64,000 nt of DNA from Amorphus orientalis (lineage in GTDB: Bacteria > Pseudomonadota > Alphaproteobacteria > Rhizobiales > Amorphaceae). The DNA lies in NCBI RefSeq assembly GCF_030814015.1, contig NZ_JAUSUL010000002.1, positions 1,240,001 through 1,304,000 on the forward strand. The letters are read 5' to 3'. The translations under genes and the position numbers were made by a program. The notes under the pieces were generated by a model that saw nothing but the letters and a program-made list of their open reading frames with translations, did not search any database and was not told the origin of the DNA. This document shows positions 1-8,519 of the stretch, piece after piece; the first letter of the stretch is position 1, and each line of letters opens with the position of its first letter.

Positions 1-20
1 AGGATTCGAACCTGCGACCT
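1..20 (-). other. tRNA T-arm remnant at window edge (possible attachment site)
   Basis: Read on the minus strand these bases give AGGTCGCAGGTTCGAATCCT: variable loop, the 5' strand of a T stem, a canonical TTCGAAT T-loop and the start of the 3' strand. Bases from 21 on do not form a matching anticodon arm, so this is not an intact tRNA inside the window. Either the fragment is the tRNA 3' end duplicated by integration of an element, or it is chance. The rest of the 3' end lies outside the window. Confidence 0.4.
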
Positions 21-149
21 GCAACGCATAGCTTCGGTGCACACACTCCCACACGATGCCGACCCCGAAGATCCGGCGATCGGTCTGGAATTCAACGTTG
101 TGGTCACCTCTTTGATTTAGGAGAATCCTCCCAACGAGGGAGATCAACG

Positions 150-977
150 ATGGCGGACCAGACCAAAATCGAATGGACGGATCGGACGTTTAATCCGTGG
201 ACCGGCTGCACCAAGATCAGCCCCGGCTGCGACAATTGCTATGCGGAAGCTTGGTCGAAACGGTCTGGCCATGTGCGCTGGGGCAACCACCCAAGGAAGC
301 GGACAACAGAGGCTTACTGGCGGGCCCCGCTGGCCTGGCAGAAGGCCGCGCCGGAGTTCATCTCGACCCACGGCCGGCGGCCACGCGTGTTCTGCGCCTC
401 GCTTGCGGACGTGTTCGACAACCAGGTCAATCCGGCGTGGCGCCTCGATCTCTTCGAACTGATCCGGAACACGCCGGATCTGGACTGGCAGCTTCTCACG
501 AAGCGGCCGCAGAACATTGCGAAGATGCTGCCGTCGGACTGGGGGGCGCGTGGTTGGCCGAACGTTTGGCTGGGATTCACGGCAGAGGACCAGATGCGGT
601 TCGATCAGCGGAAGCGGTTCATCGCCTCGATCCCAACCGCCGTATGGTTCGTATCCTACGAGCCGGCGATCGGCGCGCTCCGGATCGCCGATGACGACCC
701 CGCACCCGATTGGCTCATCATCGGAGGCGAGAGTGGCGCCAACGCCCGGCCGATGAAGGCCGAATGGGTCGAGAACGCCCTGGAAGACTGCCGCCGGCGC
801 GGCATTGCTCCCTTCTTCAAGCAGTGGGGCCAGTTCGAGAACAATCCGCTGACCGGAACCTGTAACCTTCCAAAGTCCGAATTGCAGCGCCTGGATCCTT
901 ATGGAAAAGGCGGCGGGCTCGTCGACGGCACCATCGTTCGTCAATTTCCTGTGCAGCCGAAGACATCGGCCGCTTGA
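150..977 (+). CDS. Phage Gp37/Gp68-like three-Cys-motif protein (DUF5131)
   Basis: A 275-residue protein of the DUF5131 (phage Gp37/Gp68) family, whose function is not established. The N-terminus has the family signature KIEWTDRTFNPWTGC followed by a three-cysteine cluster C20-x6-C27-x2-C30, which resembles a radical-SAM-type iron-sulfur ligand set. Further family blocks are LTKRP near residue 117 and GGESG near residue 192. A purine-rich GGGAG lies 7-8 bases before the ATG. The next gene, 33 bases downstream on the same strand, is TcmP, the named partner of this family, so the two are very probably cotranscribed and act together. An activity on nucleic acid or another substrate is only inferred from the cysteine motif. 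Confidence 0.85.
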   Translation: MADQTKIEWTDRTFNPWTGCTKISPGCDNCYAEAWSKRSGHVRWGNHPRKRTTEAYWRAPLAWQKAAPEFISTHGRRPRVFCASLADVFDNQVNPAWRLDLFELIRNTPDLDWQLLTKRPQNIAKMLPSDWGARGWPNVWLGFTAEDQMRFDQRKRFIASIPTAVWFVSYEPAIGALRIADDDPAPDWLIIGGESGANARPMKAEWVENALEDCRRRGIAPFFKQWGQFENNPLTGTCNLPKSELQRLDPYGKGGGLVDGTIVRQFPVQPKTSAA

Positions 978-1010
978 CCTGCGGTTGCGGCCGGGCCGTA
1001 CTATTTCCCT

Positions 1011-1880
1011 ATGGCTGACGACGAGAACCTGTTTGGTGAGCTGCCGGTCCAGCTCACCCCGCAACCCATCCTGGAATACGGGCTCGGCCGCGTATGGACA
1101 CAACACAAGGCGGTCCTTATCGCGAAGTACATCTACCTTTTCACGATAATCACCCGGCACGGCGCTTACATCGACGGTTTCGCGGCGCCGAAGGAGGACC
1201 TTTCGGCGGGAAGTTGGGCGGCGAAGGCTGTTGCCGAGACCGAGCCTCGGCGTTTGCGCGAGCTGTTCTTCTGCGAGCTCAAGCCGAAGCGCGCGGCCCT
1301 GATTGATGAAATGATCGCCGAGCAGCCCGACCGGGAGAAACGGCACTATGAGGTGCTGCAGGGCGACTTCAACGTCCGCGTCCACGACATACTTGGATCC
1401 GGTCTGATACGGCCGAAGACGGCAACGTTCTGCCTGATCGACCAGTTTTCGATCGAGTGCCACTGGAGCACGCTCCAGGCCCTCGCCGACTATAAGCCAG
1501 CCGGCGAACGCAAGATCGAGCTGTTCTACTTTCTCGCGACGGGCTGGCTAGGACGAACACTGGATGCGCAAAAACGGAACTTGGATCGCCCGGCGCTCTG
1601 GTGGGGCGACGAAGGGTGGCAGAACCTGATCGGGGTCAATGGCGACAAAGTTGCGATCAGGATGTGCCAGCGATTCCGCGACGAACTCGGCTACCGGTTC
1701 GTCAAGCCCTATCCGATCTGGGAGCGCGACAAAGGAAAGGGCAGGGTCATGTTCCATATGATCCACGCCAGCGATCATCCGGCAGCTCACGGCCTAATGC
1801 AGCGGGCGCACCGGAACGTCACCCAAGCGCCAGAAACGCACGAACAGCTAGTGATGGATCTCCAGCACATCGAGCCGTGA
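1011..1880 (+). CDS. tcmP: Three-Cys-motif partner protein TcmP
   Basis: A 289-residue protein recognised as TcmP from its position after a three-Cys-motif gene and from family blocks: an N-terminal region ending WTQHKAVLIAKYI, then YIDGFAAPKE near residue 47 (family form YIDGFAGPG, here with the glycine and proline replaced), and CLIDQFSIECHWSTL near residue 141. The family is known by gene partnership only. The DGFAGPG-like block has been likened to a methyltransferase nucleotide loop, but no activity should be assumed. It ends 15 bases before the stop of the convergent DUF2806 gene. G+C is lower than in the genes from 3536 on. Confidence 0.8.
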   Translation: MADDENLFGELPVQLTPQPILEYGLGRVWTQHKAVLIAKYIYLFTIITRHGAYIDGFAAPKEDLSAGSWAAKAVAETEPRRLRELFFCELKPKRAALIDEMIAEQPDREKRHYEVLQGDFNVRVHDILGSGLIRPKTATFCLIDQFSIECHWSTLQALADYKPAGERKIELFYFLATGWLGRTLDAQKRNLDRPALWWGDEGWQNLIGVNGDKVAIRMCQRFRDELGYRFVKPYPIWERDKGKGRVMFHMIHASDHPAAHGLMQRAHRNVTQAPETHEQLVMDLQHIEP

Positions 1881-1895
1881 GGAACGGGCGTGTGG

Positions 1896-2975
1896 TCAGC
1901 TATCCTTCGGCGGCCACACATCGAGCTTGCGAACCTCAGGGGTCAGGTCGGCAGGAGCCAGTTCAACGGTTCCAGGAATCAACCGGTATGTCTGGACCTG
2001 GTCGTGCCCAATTACGTCCCTCAGCATTTGAGCAAAAACGGCAGTGTTGCTCAGGTCGACGTCGCCAACGAGCTTAGATATTGCCTCGCCCGGCCGGGTG
2101 AACAGATGGACTGAAAACGACACCTGGTCACGTTGACCTTCTTCATCAACATGGAGGCCAAGGCTCCTCCTGTCTTCCGGTTTGATCATTCGGAGTGCCT
2201 CCAACTGAACTCCGAAAAACCCTTCGGCGCATCCGAAAACAACAACACTGGTCCCCGTGGAATCCTTCGTATTTAGGAACAGGGCCGTCTGAGCAAATCC
2301 CGTTGATTGAATGAGGCCCGCTGCGCCAAAATCGGCCAACAACTGTTGGTTATTTTCGACAAGGCAGTAGGGAACTCCGTTTCGTATGCGATTGCTCGCA
2401 AACATATTGAACTCACGGGCAATATCCGGATCAATTTCGTCGACGATCCGCAAAGCGGCAGGGCTAAAGGTGCCCGGTTCCCGAATCTCGGCAGCCAGCA
2501 CGGCGGCCCACTTCTTTCGGAGTTCATCGGTAGAGGCCCGTTCGGCATGTGTCTCGATACGCCCGAGAAAATTCGGGTCCGGACTATCGTTTCCGGCTGA
2601 GACCTGTTCTTCCGTTGGTGGGCGGCTTCGGAGGTCCTCGATGGCCTCGAACAGCACCGCCTCCAGGTTTTCTTGCTGTCGAACCTCCTTCTGATATCGC
2701 CTGGCAAGCATGCGACCGACGAGCTGCGGGGAAGATTCAACCTGTTTTGCAAGTGCGTTTGTGTAGGCCTGCGAAAGGACCTCTTCTCTTTCTTGCTCGC
2801 GCTCGAATTCTGCAATCGCCTCAACATCCGACAGAGCTCGCCGCTGGAGCTTGCCAGCTCCAAGAAAATCAAGGGCAGAGACAATCCGGCTCCGGACTAT
2901 TGCTTTAACACCGGTCGGAGTCGCTTCGACCGCTGCTTCAATCGGGCTGGCGAGTGGATCCTGCTTTTCTGGCAT
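1896..2975 (-). CDS. DUF2806 domain-containing protein
   Basis: A 359-residue soluble protein with no signal peptide or membrane segment. The middle part matches DUF2806: ERASTDELRKKWAAVLAAEI followed by a PGTFSP block and a LRIVDEIDPD helix, around residues 160-200. The N-terminal third is charged and helical with many Glu/Arg residues (about 70-130). The start is the ATG at 2975, which has GGGAG eight bases upstream. It faces tcmP tail to tail with 15 bases between stops, so it is not in the same transcript but seems to belong to the same cassette. DUF2806 proteins have no assigned role. Visibly lower G+C than the neighbours to the right. Confidence 0.7.
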   Translation of the reverse strand: MPEKQDPLASPIEAAVEATPTGVKAIVRSRIVSALDFLGAGKLQRRALSDVEAIAEFEREQEREEVLSQAYTNALAKQVESSPQLVGRMLARRYQKEVRQQENLEAVLFEAIEDLRSRPPTEEQVSAGNDSPDPNFLGRIETHAERASTDELRKKWAAVLAAEIREPGTFSPAALRIVDEIDPDIAREFNMFASNRIRNGVPYCLVENNQQLLADFGAAGLIQSTGFAQTALFLNTKDSTGTSVVVFGCAEGFFGVQLEALRMIKPEDRRSLGLHVDEEGQRDQVSFSVHLFTRPGEAISKLVGDVDLSNTAVFAQMLRDVIGHDQVQTYRLIPGTVELAPADLTPEVRKLDVWPPKDS

Positions 2976-3443
2976 GCTTCATCTCCCAGGTCTCGATGTA
3001 CGATGGTACCGACCGACACAGAAGCCCGACAATGGCCGACGCCGCTATTGAACAGGCAATCACGCCGGTCGGCGCTTCTCGCGCGTCCTGCCCCCTTCGA
3101 AACCCCTTCGACGTCGATCCTGAAGGCGGCTGGGAGACCGCAGGTGCGCCCGGCGACGGCGGAACCCCCTCTGGCGATCCGGATCGGGTGTGCTATGGCT
3201 AGGAGACGGAGCCGCCAATCGCGGCTCCGGAGTGGCCTCGACGACGCCTAAGACCGGCGCGGCCGAGGAGGTCCGCCCGCCGTCGCCTCGACATGGGCTG
3301 CAACGGATTGCGGCGCGCCGCCGATCGTCCACGCGCCCTCGGCGACCGGCTCGACCAGAACCGACGTCAGCTCGCGCTCCGCCGGCTCCTGATCGACGCC
3401 TTGCGCGACTAACGGCCCCGCCCGCTACCGCCCACCCCCAAAA
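2976..3443. other. Intergenic region without a supported gene
   Basis: Open frames occur on both strands, but they are Arg/Pro/Ala-rich, mutually overlapping and without a convincing ribosome binding site, so none is called. The left part should carry the promoter of the DUF2806 gene. The compositional change from the lower-G+C cassette to the G+C-rich chromosome falls here. No second copy of the tRNA fragment at 1-20 was found. Confidence 0.5.
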
Positions 3444-3514
3444 GTTCATCCGAACGTCACGAAACCGTTTCGGAACTGCAATCTCGCGCCTCTAAGCGTC
3501 CGTTCGATTTCGAA
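3444..3514. promoter_or_regulatory. Operator-like inverted repeats upstream of the DeoR-family regulator
   Basis: Three dyads lie in 71 bases: GTTC-ATCC-GAAC at 3444-3455, CGAAAC-C-GTTTCG at 3460-3472, and TTCGA-TT-TCGAA at 3503-3514. The last has the TTCG-N4-CGAA layout of GlpR-type DeoR operators and lies 21 bases before the regulator ATG, as expected for autoregulation that would also cover the downstream transporter operon. Binding is inferred from symmetry and position only. Confidence 0.5.
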
Positions 3515-3535
3515 TGAACGGGCAGACGGGCGCAT

Positions 3536-4309
3536 ATGAACATTTCCCTGCGGCAGGAAGAGATCGTCGGCCACGTCCGCGACGCCGGCTTCGTTACCGT
3601 CGAGACGCTGGCGGAGCTGTTCGGCGTCACTCCGCAGACGATCCGCCGCGACATCAACACGCTCTGCGACGCGAACCTTCTGCGCCGGCGCCATGGCGGC
3701 GCGGAACTCCTCGATCCGTCCGTCAACGCCTCCTACGAGTCCCGCCGGGTCACGCGGGCCGAGGCGAAACGGCGGATCGCCGCCGAGGTCGCACGGCGCA
3801 TTCCGAACCACGCCTCGGTCATGATCGGGATCGGCACCACGCCGGAAATCGTCGCCCAGGCGCTGCGGGACCACGAAGACCTGACGGTGGTGACGAACAA
3901 TCTCAACGTCGCCATGGCGCTGGCCGGCACCCGCTCCAACCGGATCTTCGTGCCCGGCGGCATGCTGCGCCTGCCCGACCGCGACTTTCTCGGCGGCGAG
4001 GTGGAGGCGTTCTTCCGCTCCTACCGGGCCGACTTCGGCATCTTCGGCGTCGGCGGGATCGACCCGGATGGCAGCCTGCTCGACTTCGACCATGCCGAGA
4101 TCCAGGCCCGCGAGGCGATCCGCGAAAGCAGCCACACATCGATCCTGGTCGCCGACCTCACCAAGTTCGGCCGAAGGGCCGCCGCCCGCGGCGGACGGGT
4201 GGGTGACGCCGACCTTCTCGTCACCGACGCCGAACCCCAGGGCGCCTTCGCGACGCTCCTGACCGAGGCGGACGTTGCGTTCGGCTATCCGGGGCGGGAC
4301 CGGCCATGA
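3536..4309 (+). CDS. DeoR/GlpR-family transcriptional regulator
   Basis: A 257-residue DeoR-family repressor. Residues about 1-58 form the winged helix-turn-helix, with RQEEIVGHVRDAGFVTVETL and the recognition segment VTPQTIRRDINTLCD. The C-terminal part is the DeoR sugar-phosphate sensor fold, with IGIGTTPEIVAQAL and GVGGIDPDGSLLDFDHAEI, the latter close to the GlpR version. It overlaps the following ABC ATPase gene by four bases (ATGA), so it is the first gene of the transporter operon. The ligand is probably a phosphorylated polyol such as glycerol 3-phosphate, inferred from the GlpR likeness and the ugp-type transporter. Operator-like dyads lie just upstream. Confidence 0.88.
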   Translation: MNISLRQEEIVGHVRDAGFVTVETLAELFGVTPQTIRRDINTLCDANLLRRRHGGAELLDPSVNASYESRRVTRAEAKRRIAAEVARRIPNHASVMIGIGTTPEIVAQALRDHEDLTVVTNNLNVAMALAGTRSNRIFVPGGMLRLPDRDFLGGEVEAFFRSYRADFGIFGVGGIDPDGSLLDFDHAEIQAREAIRESSHTSILVADLTKFGRRAAARGGRVGDADLLVTDAEPQGAFATLLTEADVAFGYPGRDRP

Positions 4310-5439
4310 GCGCGACCGATTTCGTCCGGCTGGAAGCCGTCAGCAAAAGCTGGGGCGACAGCGTCGGGGTGCGCGATCTCTCGCTCGCCATTCCCGAAGG
4401 CACCTTCACGGTGCTGCTCGGTCCCTCCGGCTGCGGAAAGTCCACCACACTGCGGCTGATCGCCGGATTGGAAGGCCCGGATTCCGGCAGTGTCCTGATC
4501 GGTGGGTGCGACGTGACCGGCGCGACGCCGGCCGAGCGCTCCCTGTCGATGGTGTTCCAGTCCTACGCCCTCTTTCCGCATCTGAGCGTCGCGGAGAACG
4601 TGACCTTCGGGCTCAAGGTGCGCGGTGTTTCGCGCAACGAGCGCAGTGAGCGGCTCGCGCGCGCGCTCTCGCTCACCGGGCTTTCCGGCCAGGAGCGGCG
4701 CAAGCCGGGCGAGCTGTCCGGCGGCCAGCGCCAGCGCGTGGCGCTCGCCCGCGCCGTGGTCGCCGACCATCCGCTCTGCCTGATGGACGAGCCGCTCTCG
4801 AACCTGGACGCCAAGCTCCGCCATTCGGTGCGCCAGGAGATCCGCGCCCTGCAACGCCGCCTGGGCATGACGGTCGTCTACGTCACCCACGACCAGACCG
4901 AGGCCATGAGCATGGCCGACCGGGTCGTGCTCCTGAAGGATGGCCGGATCGAACAGCAGGGCCCACCGGCCGAGCTCTACCGCCAGCCGGCGACGGCGTT
5001 CGCGGCGAGCTTCATCGGCAGTCCGCCGATGGCGCTGATCCCGGCGACCGCGCTGCCGCTGCCGGCCGAGCTGACCGCAACGGGTGTCGCCACCGTCGGC
5101 CTGCGGGCGGAAAGCGTGGCGGCCGTCCGGTCGGGCTCCGGCATCGTCGACGGCGTCGTGCGCGAGGCGGAGTTCCTGGGCGCGGAGACTTTCGTCACCG
5201 CCGCGCTCGCCGACGGCAATGCCCTCACCGCCCGGGTGCCCGGCGACCTGCACCTCACGGAAGGCGCATCGCTCGGCCTCTCCTGGGACTGGGCGGATCT
5301 GCACCTCTTCAGCGGCCCGGACGGCACACGCCTTCCAGGTCCCTCCGCCTTCGCCGCGCGCCGGGCCAAGTGCCCCGCCGGCGATCTGCCCCCCGTCACG
5401 GGGACCCCTCTCCCGAAGCAGCAAGGATCCACTCCATGA
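4306..5439 (+). CDS. ugpC: ABC transporter ATP-binding protein, UgpC/MalK type
   Basis: A 377-residue importer ATPase of the CUT1 class. Walker A GPSGCGKST is at residues 39-47, the signature ELSGGQRQRVALARA is followed by Walker B LCLMDEPLSNLD, and the switch His is in VTHDQTEAMSMADR. The C-terminal 130 residues form the MalK-like regulatory domain. It powers import by the two permeases encoded downstream. It overlaps the regulator upstream and the binding-protein gene downstream by four bases each. The symbol follows the nearest known transporter (glycerol 3-phosphate); the substrate is not proven. Confidence 0.85.
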   Translation: MSATDFVRLEAVSKSWGDSVGVRDLSLAIPEGTFTVLLGPSGCGKSTTLRLIAGLEGPDSGSVLIGGCDVTGATPAERSLSMVFQSYALFPHLSVAENVTFGLKVRGVSRNERSERLARALSLTGLSGQERRKPGELSGGQRQRVALARAVVADHPLCLMDEPLSNLDAKLRHSVRQEIRALQRRLGMTVVYVTHDQTEAMSMADRVVLLKDGRIEQQGPPAELYRQPATAFAASFIGSPPMALIPATALPLPAELTATGVATVGLRAESVAAVRSGSGIVDGVVREAEFLGAETFVTAALADGNALTARVPGDLHLTEGASLGLSWDWADLHLFSGPDGTRLPGPSAFAARRAKCPAGDLPPVTGTPLPKQQGSTP

Positions 5440-6701
5440 CGAACTTCTTCTCGCGCGCGGCGCTCGCCGCGGTCGGGATGTCGGTGATGGCCACGCCCGC
5501 CTTCGCCGACGTCAATCTGACCATGTACTACCCGATCGCCGTCGGCGGACCGCTGACCGAGGTGATCGACGGCATGATCGACCGGTTCGAAGCCGACAAT
5601 CCGGACATCAGCGTCGAGGCGATCTATGCCGGCAACTACGACGACACCCGCGTGCGGGCGCTGTCGGCGATCCGCAGCGGCGAACCGGCGCAGCTCTCCG
5701 TGCTGTTCTCCATCGATGCCTACGACCTGATCGAGCAGGACCTGATCGTCCCGTTCGACGACGTGGTGAAGGGCGAGGACGGCAAGGCCTGGCTCGACAG
5801 CTTCTACCCGGCGCTGATGAAAAACGGCCAGATCGACGGCAAGACCTGGGGCATCCCGTTCCAGCGCTCCACCATCGTCATGTACTACAACAAGGACATG
5901 TTCCGCGAAGCGGGCCTTGATCCGGAGTCTCCGCCTCAGACCTGGGACGAGATGGTCGAAGCCGGCAAGGCGCTCGCCGGTGACGGCCGCTGGGGTCTGA
6001 TGGTCCCGTCGACCGGCTACCCGTACTGGATGTTCCAGTGCTTCGCGATCCAGAACGGCAAGGAGCTGATGAGCTCCGACGGCACCGAGACCTACTTCAC
6101 CGATCCGAAGGTGGTCGAGGCGCTGGAATTCTGGCGCTCGATGGCGACGGACTCGAAGATCATGCCGGAAGGCACGATCGAGTGGGGCACGCTGCGGCAG
6201 GCTTTCCTCGAAGGCCAGACCGGCATGATGTGGCACTCCACCGGTAACCTGACGGCCGTGAAAGACGCTGCGGACTTCGACTTCGGCGTGGCCATGCTGC
6301 CGAAGCACGAGCGCCCGGGTTCGCCCACCGGCGGCGGCAACTTCTACCTGTTCAAGGGCTCCAGCGACGAGCAGCAGGACGCCGCCGTGAAGCTCATCCG
6401 CTTCATGACCGCCCCTGAGCAGGCCGCCGAATGGTCGATCGCCACCGGTTATGTCGGCATCAGCCCGGAAGCCTACGAGACCGAGGCGCTCGAAACCTAC
6501 ACCGAGGAGTTCCCGCCGGCCCTGGTCGCCCGCGACCAGCTCGAAGTGGCCATTCCGGAGTTCTCGACCTACGAGACCGCCCGGGTCCGCGAAGCGCTCA
6601 ACAACGCCATCCAGGCGGCGCTCACCGGCTCCCAGAGCCCGGCCGACGCACTGGCGGATGCCCAGTCCCAGGCCGACCGGCTGCTTCAGCCCTATCGCTG
6701 A
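5436..6701 (+). CDS. ugpB: ABC transporter substrate-binding protein (UgpB-like, family 1)
   Basis: A 421-residue periplasmic binding protein. A Sec signal peptide covers residues 1-24 (cleavage after ATPAFA). The start at 5436 is chosen because it gives this signal peptide and the ATGA overlap with the ATPase gene; an in-frame ATG at 5370 would only add an Arg/Pro-rich stretch. Blocks typical of family 1 binding proteins include WGIPFQRSTIVMYYNKDMF and a late TAPEQAAEWSIATGYV segment. It presumably captures a glycerophosphate-like or sugar ligand for the permeases that follow. Confidence 0.87.
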   Translation: MTNFFSRAALAAVGMSVMATPAFADVNLTMYYPIAVGGPLTEVIDGMIDRFEADNPDISVEAIYAGNYDDTRVRALSAIRSGEPAQLSVLFSIDAYDLIEQDLIVPFDDVVKGEDGKAWLDSFYPALMKNGQIDGKTWGIPFQRSTIVMYYNKDMFREAGLDPESPPQTWDEMVEAGKALAGDGRWGLMVPSTGYPYWMFQCFAIQNGKELMSSDGTETYFTDPKVVEALEFWRSMATDSKIMPEGTIEWGTLRQAFLEGQTGMMWHSTGNLTAVKDAADFDFGVAMLPKHERPGSPTGGGNFYLFKGSSDEQQDAAVKLIRFMTAPEQAAEWSIATGYVGISPEAYETEALETYTEEFPPALVARDQLEVAIPEFSTYETARVREALNNAIQAALTGSQSPADALADAQSQADRLLQPYR

Positions 6702-6771
6702 CCGAGTGACCCAACCGGGGGCGGCAGAGCCGTCCCCGGCTCCTCTCCGCGCGCAGGACAGTCCGACCCCG

Positions 6772-7665
6772 ATGAGCACGAGCGCCACCATCACGCAGCG
6801 GCGGCACGCCCTCTACGGCTGGATGCTGCTGTTTCCGTCGCTGGTGCTTCTGTCCCTGTTCGCCTTCATCCCGACCGGGGCGACGGTCTGGGCGAGCCTG
6901 TTCACCCGAGGCACCTCACGCCGGCCGTCGGAATTCGCCGGGCTCGACACCTACGCCCACCTCACCAGCGATCCGGTGTTCTGGAAGGTGGTGACCAACA
7001 ACCTGCTCTATGCCGGCGTCTCCATCCCGCTGTCGATCGGCATCGCCCTCGGGATGGCGCTGTGGGCCAACGCGCGCATCCCGGCCCGCGGCTTCGTGCG
7101 CACCGCCTATTTCACGCCGACCATGCTGCCGATGATTGCAGCGGCGAACCTCTGGCTGTTCTTCTACACGCCCGGCATCGGCGTCATTGACCAGATCACC
7201 GGCCTGTTCGGCTTCGGCCCGGTCAACTGGCTCGGCCAACCGGACACCGCGCTCTGGGCCGTGATCGCGGTCACGGTCTGGAAGGAAGCCGGCTTCTTCA
7301 TGATCTTCTATCTGGCCGCATTGCAGACGATCCCGCCGGAACTGCGCGAGGCCGCGACCATAGAGGGCGCGTCGCGCTGGACCTACACGCGGCGCGTCCT
7401 GCTGCCGCTCCTGATGCCGACCACCCTGTTCGTGCTGATCAACGCCCTGATTAACTCCGTCAAGCTGATCGACCACCTCTTCATCCTGACCAAGGGCGGA
7501 CCGAACAACGCCTCCAAGCTGATCCTCTACTGGATCTGGGAGATGGCGTTCGCCTATTTCGACAGGCCTCATGCGGCCGCCATGACCGTCTTCGTGCTGG
7601 CCGTCCTCGGCATCGTCGCGGCCGTGCAGTTCCGCCTCATCGACCGGCGAGCCCACTACCGATGA
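6772..7665 (+). CDS. ugpA: ABC transporter permease, UgpA/MalF type
   Basis: A 297-residue inner-membrane permease with six predicted membrane segments. The cytoplasmic coupling motif is EAATIEGASRWTYTRRVLLP, the EAA loop that docks on the ATPase. The ATG at 6772 begins MSTSATITQRRHALYGW, giving the usual family length; longer upstream reading in this frame overlaps ugpB and is not protein-like. It ends in an ATGA overlap with the second permease. The 70-base gap after ugpB is the only gap inside the operon. Confidence 0.87.
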   Translation: MSTSATITQRRHALYGWMLLFPSLVLLSLFAFIPTGATVWASLFTRGTSRRPSEFAGLDTYAHLTSDPVFWKVVTNNLLYAGVSIPLSIGIALGMALWANARIPARGFVRTAYFTPTMLPMIAAANLWLFFYTPGIGVIDQITGLFGFGPVNWLGQPDTALWAVIAVTVWKEAGFFMIFYLAALQTIPPELREAATIEGASRWTYTRRVLLPLLMPTTLFVLINALINSVKLIDHLFILTKGGPNNASKLILYWIWEMAFAYFDRPHAAAMTVFVLAVLGIVAAVQFRLIDRRAHYR

Positions 7666-8501
7666 CCGAAGTCACCAGCCCTGCCACCCCGCGCGCCCTG
7701 CCCCGCCTCGATCTCGACGCCGTCGGCGCCATCGTGCTCGCCGTGGTCTGGATCTCGCCGCTGCTGTTTGCCGTCTGGGCCGCCTTCCATGACGCGTCAG
7801 GCGCGATCTCGTTCGACCTGTCCGCGCCGTGGACCCTCGACAGTTTCCGCACCGCCTGGGCGGCCGCGCCCTGGCCGCGCTACTTCCTGAACACGACCAT
7901 CCTGGTGACGATCACGCTGGCCGGGCAGCTCGTTCTCTGCACGCTCGCCGGCTTCGCCTTCGCCCGCTTCCCGTTTCCCGGGCGCGACGTGGTGTTCGTG
8001 CTGGTGCTGCTGCAGCTGTTCATTCTGCCGGAAGTGCTGATCGTGGAGAACTACGCCATGATCGCCCGGCTCGGCCTGTTCGACACCATCGTCGGCGTCG
8101 GCCTTCCCTACATGGCGAGCGCGTTCGGCATCTTCCTGCTGCGCCAGGCCTTCAAGCAGGTTCCGAAGGAACTGGAGGAAGCCGCCCGGGTCGAGGGCTG
8201 CTCCTGGGCGGGCGTGCTGTGGCGGGTCTACATTCCGGCCGCGCGGCCGACCTACCTCGCTTACGCCCTGGTCTCGGTCGCCACCCACTGGAACAACTTC
8301 CTGTGGCCGCTGGTGGTCACCAACTCGGTCGACACGCGACCGCTCACAGTCGGGCTCTCCCTGTTTGGGGCACCGGAGAGCGGGGTCGACATCTCCGTGA
8401 TCAGCGCCGGCACGATCATGTCGATCCTGCCGCTGCTGCTGGCCTTCCTGATCTTCCAGCGCCAGTTCGTCCAGGCGTTCCTGCGCGTCGGGATCAAGTG
8501 A
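7662..8501 (+). CDS. ugpE: ABC transporter permease, UgpE/MalG type
   Basis: A 279-residue permease, second half of the membrane channel. Six predicted membrane segments; the EAA loop reads ELEEAARVEGCSWAGVLWRV, followed by the conserved IPAARPTYLAYALVS. It starts by ATGA overlap with the first permease and is the last gene of the operon. No glycerophosphodiester phosphodiesterase (ugpQ) gene follows: the next gene faces the other way 18 bases on. Confidence 0.87.
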   Translation: MTEVTSPATPRALPRLDLDAVGAIVLAVVWISPLLFAVWAAFHDASGAISFDLSAPWTLDSFRTAWAAAPWPRYFLNTTILVTITLAGQLVLCTLAGFAFARFPFPGRDVVFVLVLLQLFILPEVLIVENYAMIARLGLFDTIVGVGLPYMASAFGIFLLRQAFKQVPKELEEAARVEGCSWAGVLWRVYIPAARPTYLAYALVSVATHWNNFLWPLVVTNSVDTRPLTVGLSLFGAPESGVDISVISAGTIMSILPLLLAFLIFQRQFVQAFLRVGIK

Positions 8502-8519
8502 CCGCGCCTGTGGCGGGGC

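Noticed and set aside
1-80. A complete tRNA or tmRNA on the minus strand
   Set aside because: Only the T-arm region fits; the bases that should form the anticodon stem do not pair and no acceptor 5' strand is found.
3060-3495. Protein-coding genes in the 2976-3535 gap
   Set aside because: Overlapping frames on both strands, Arg/Pro-rich, no ribosome binding site and no recognisable fold.
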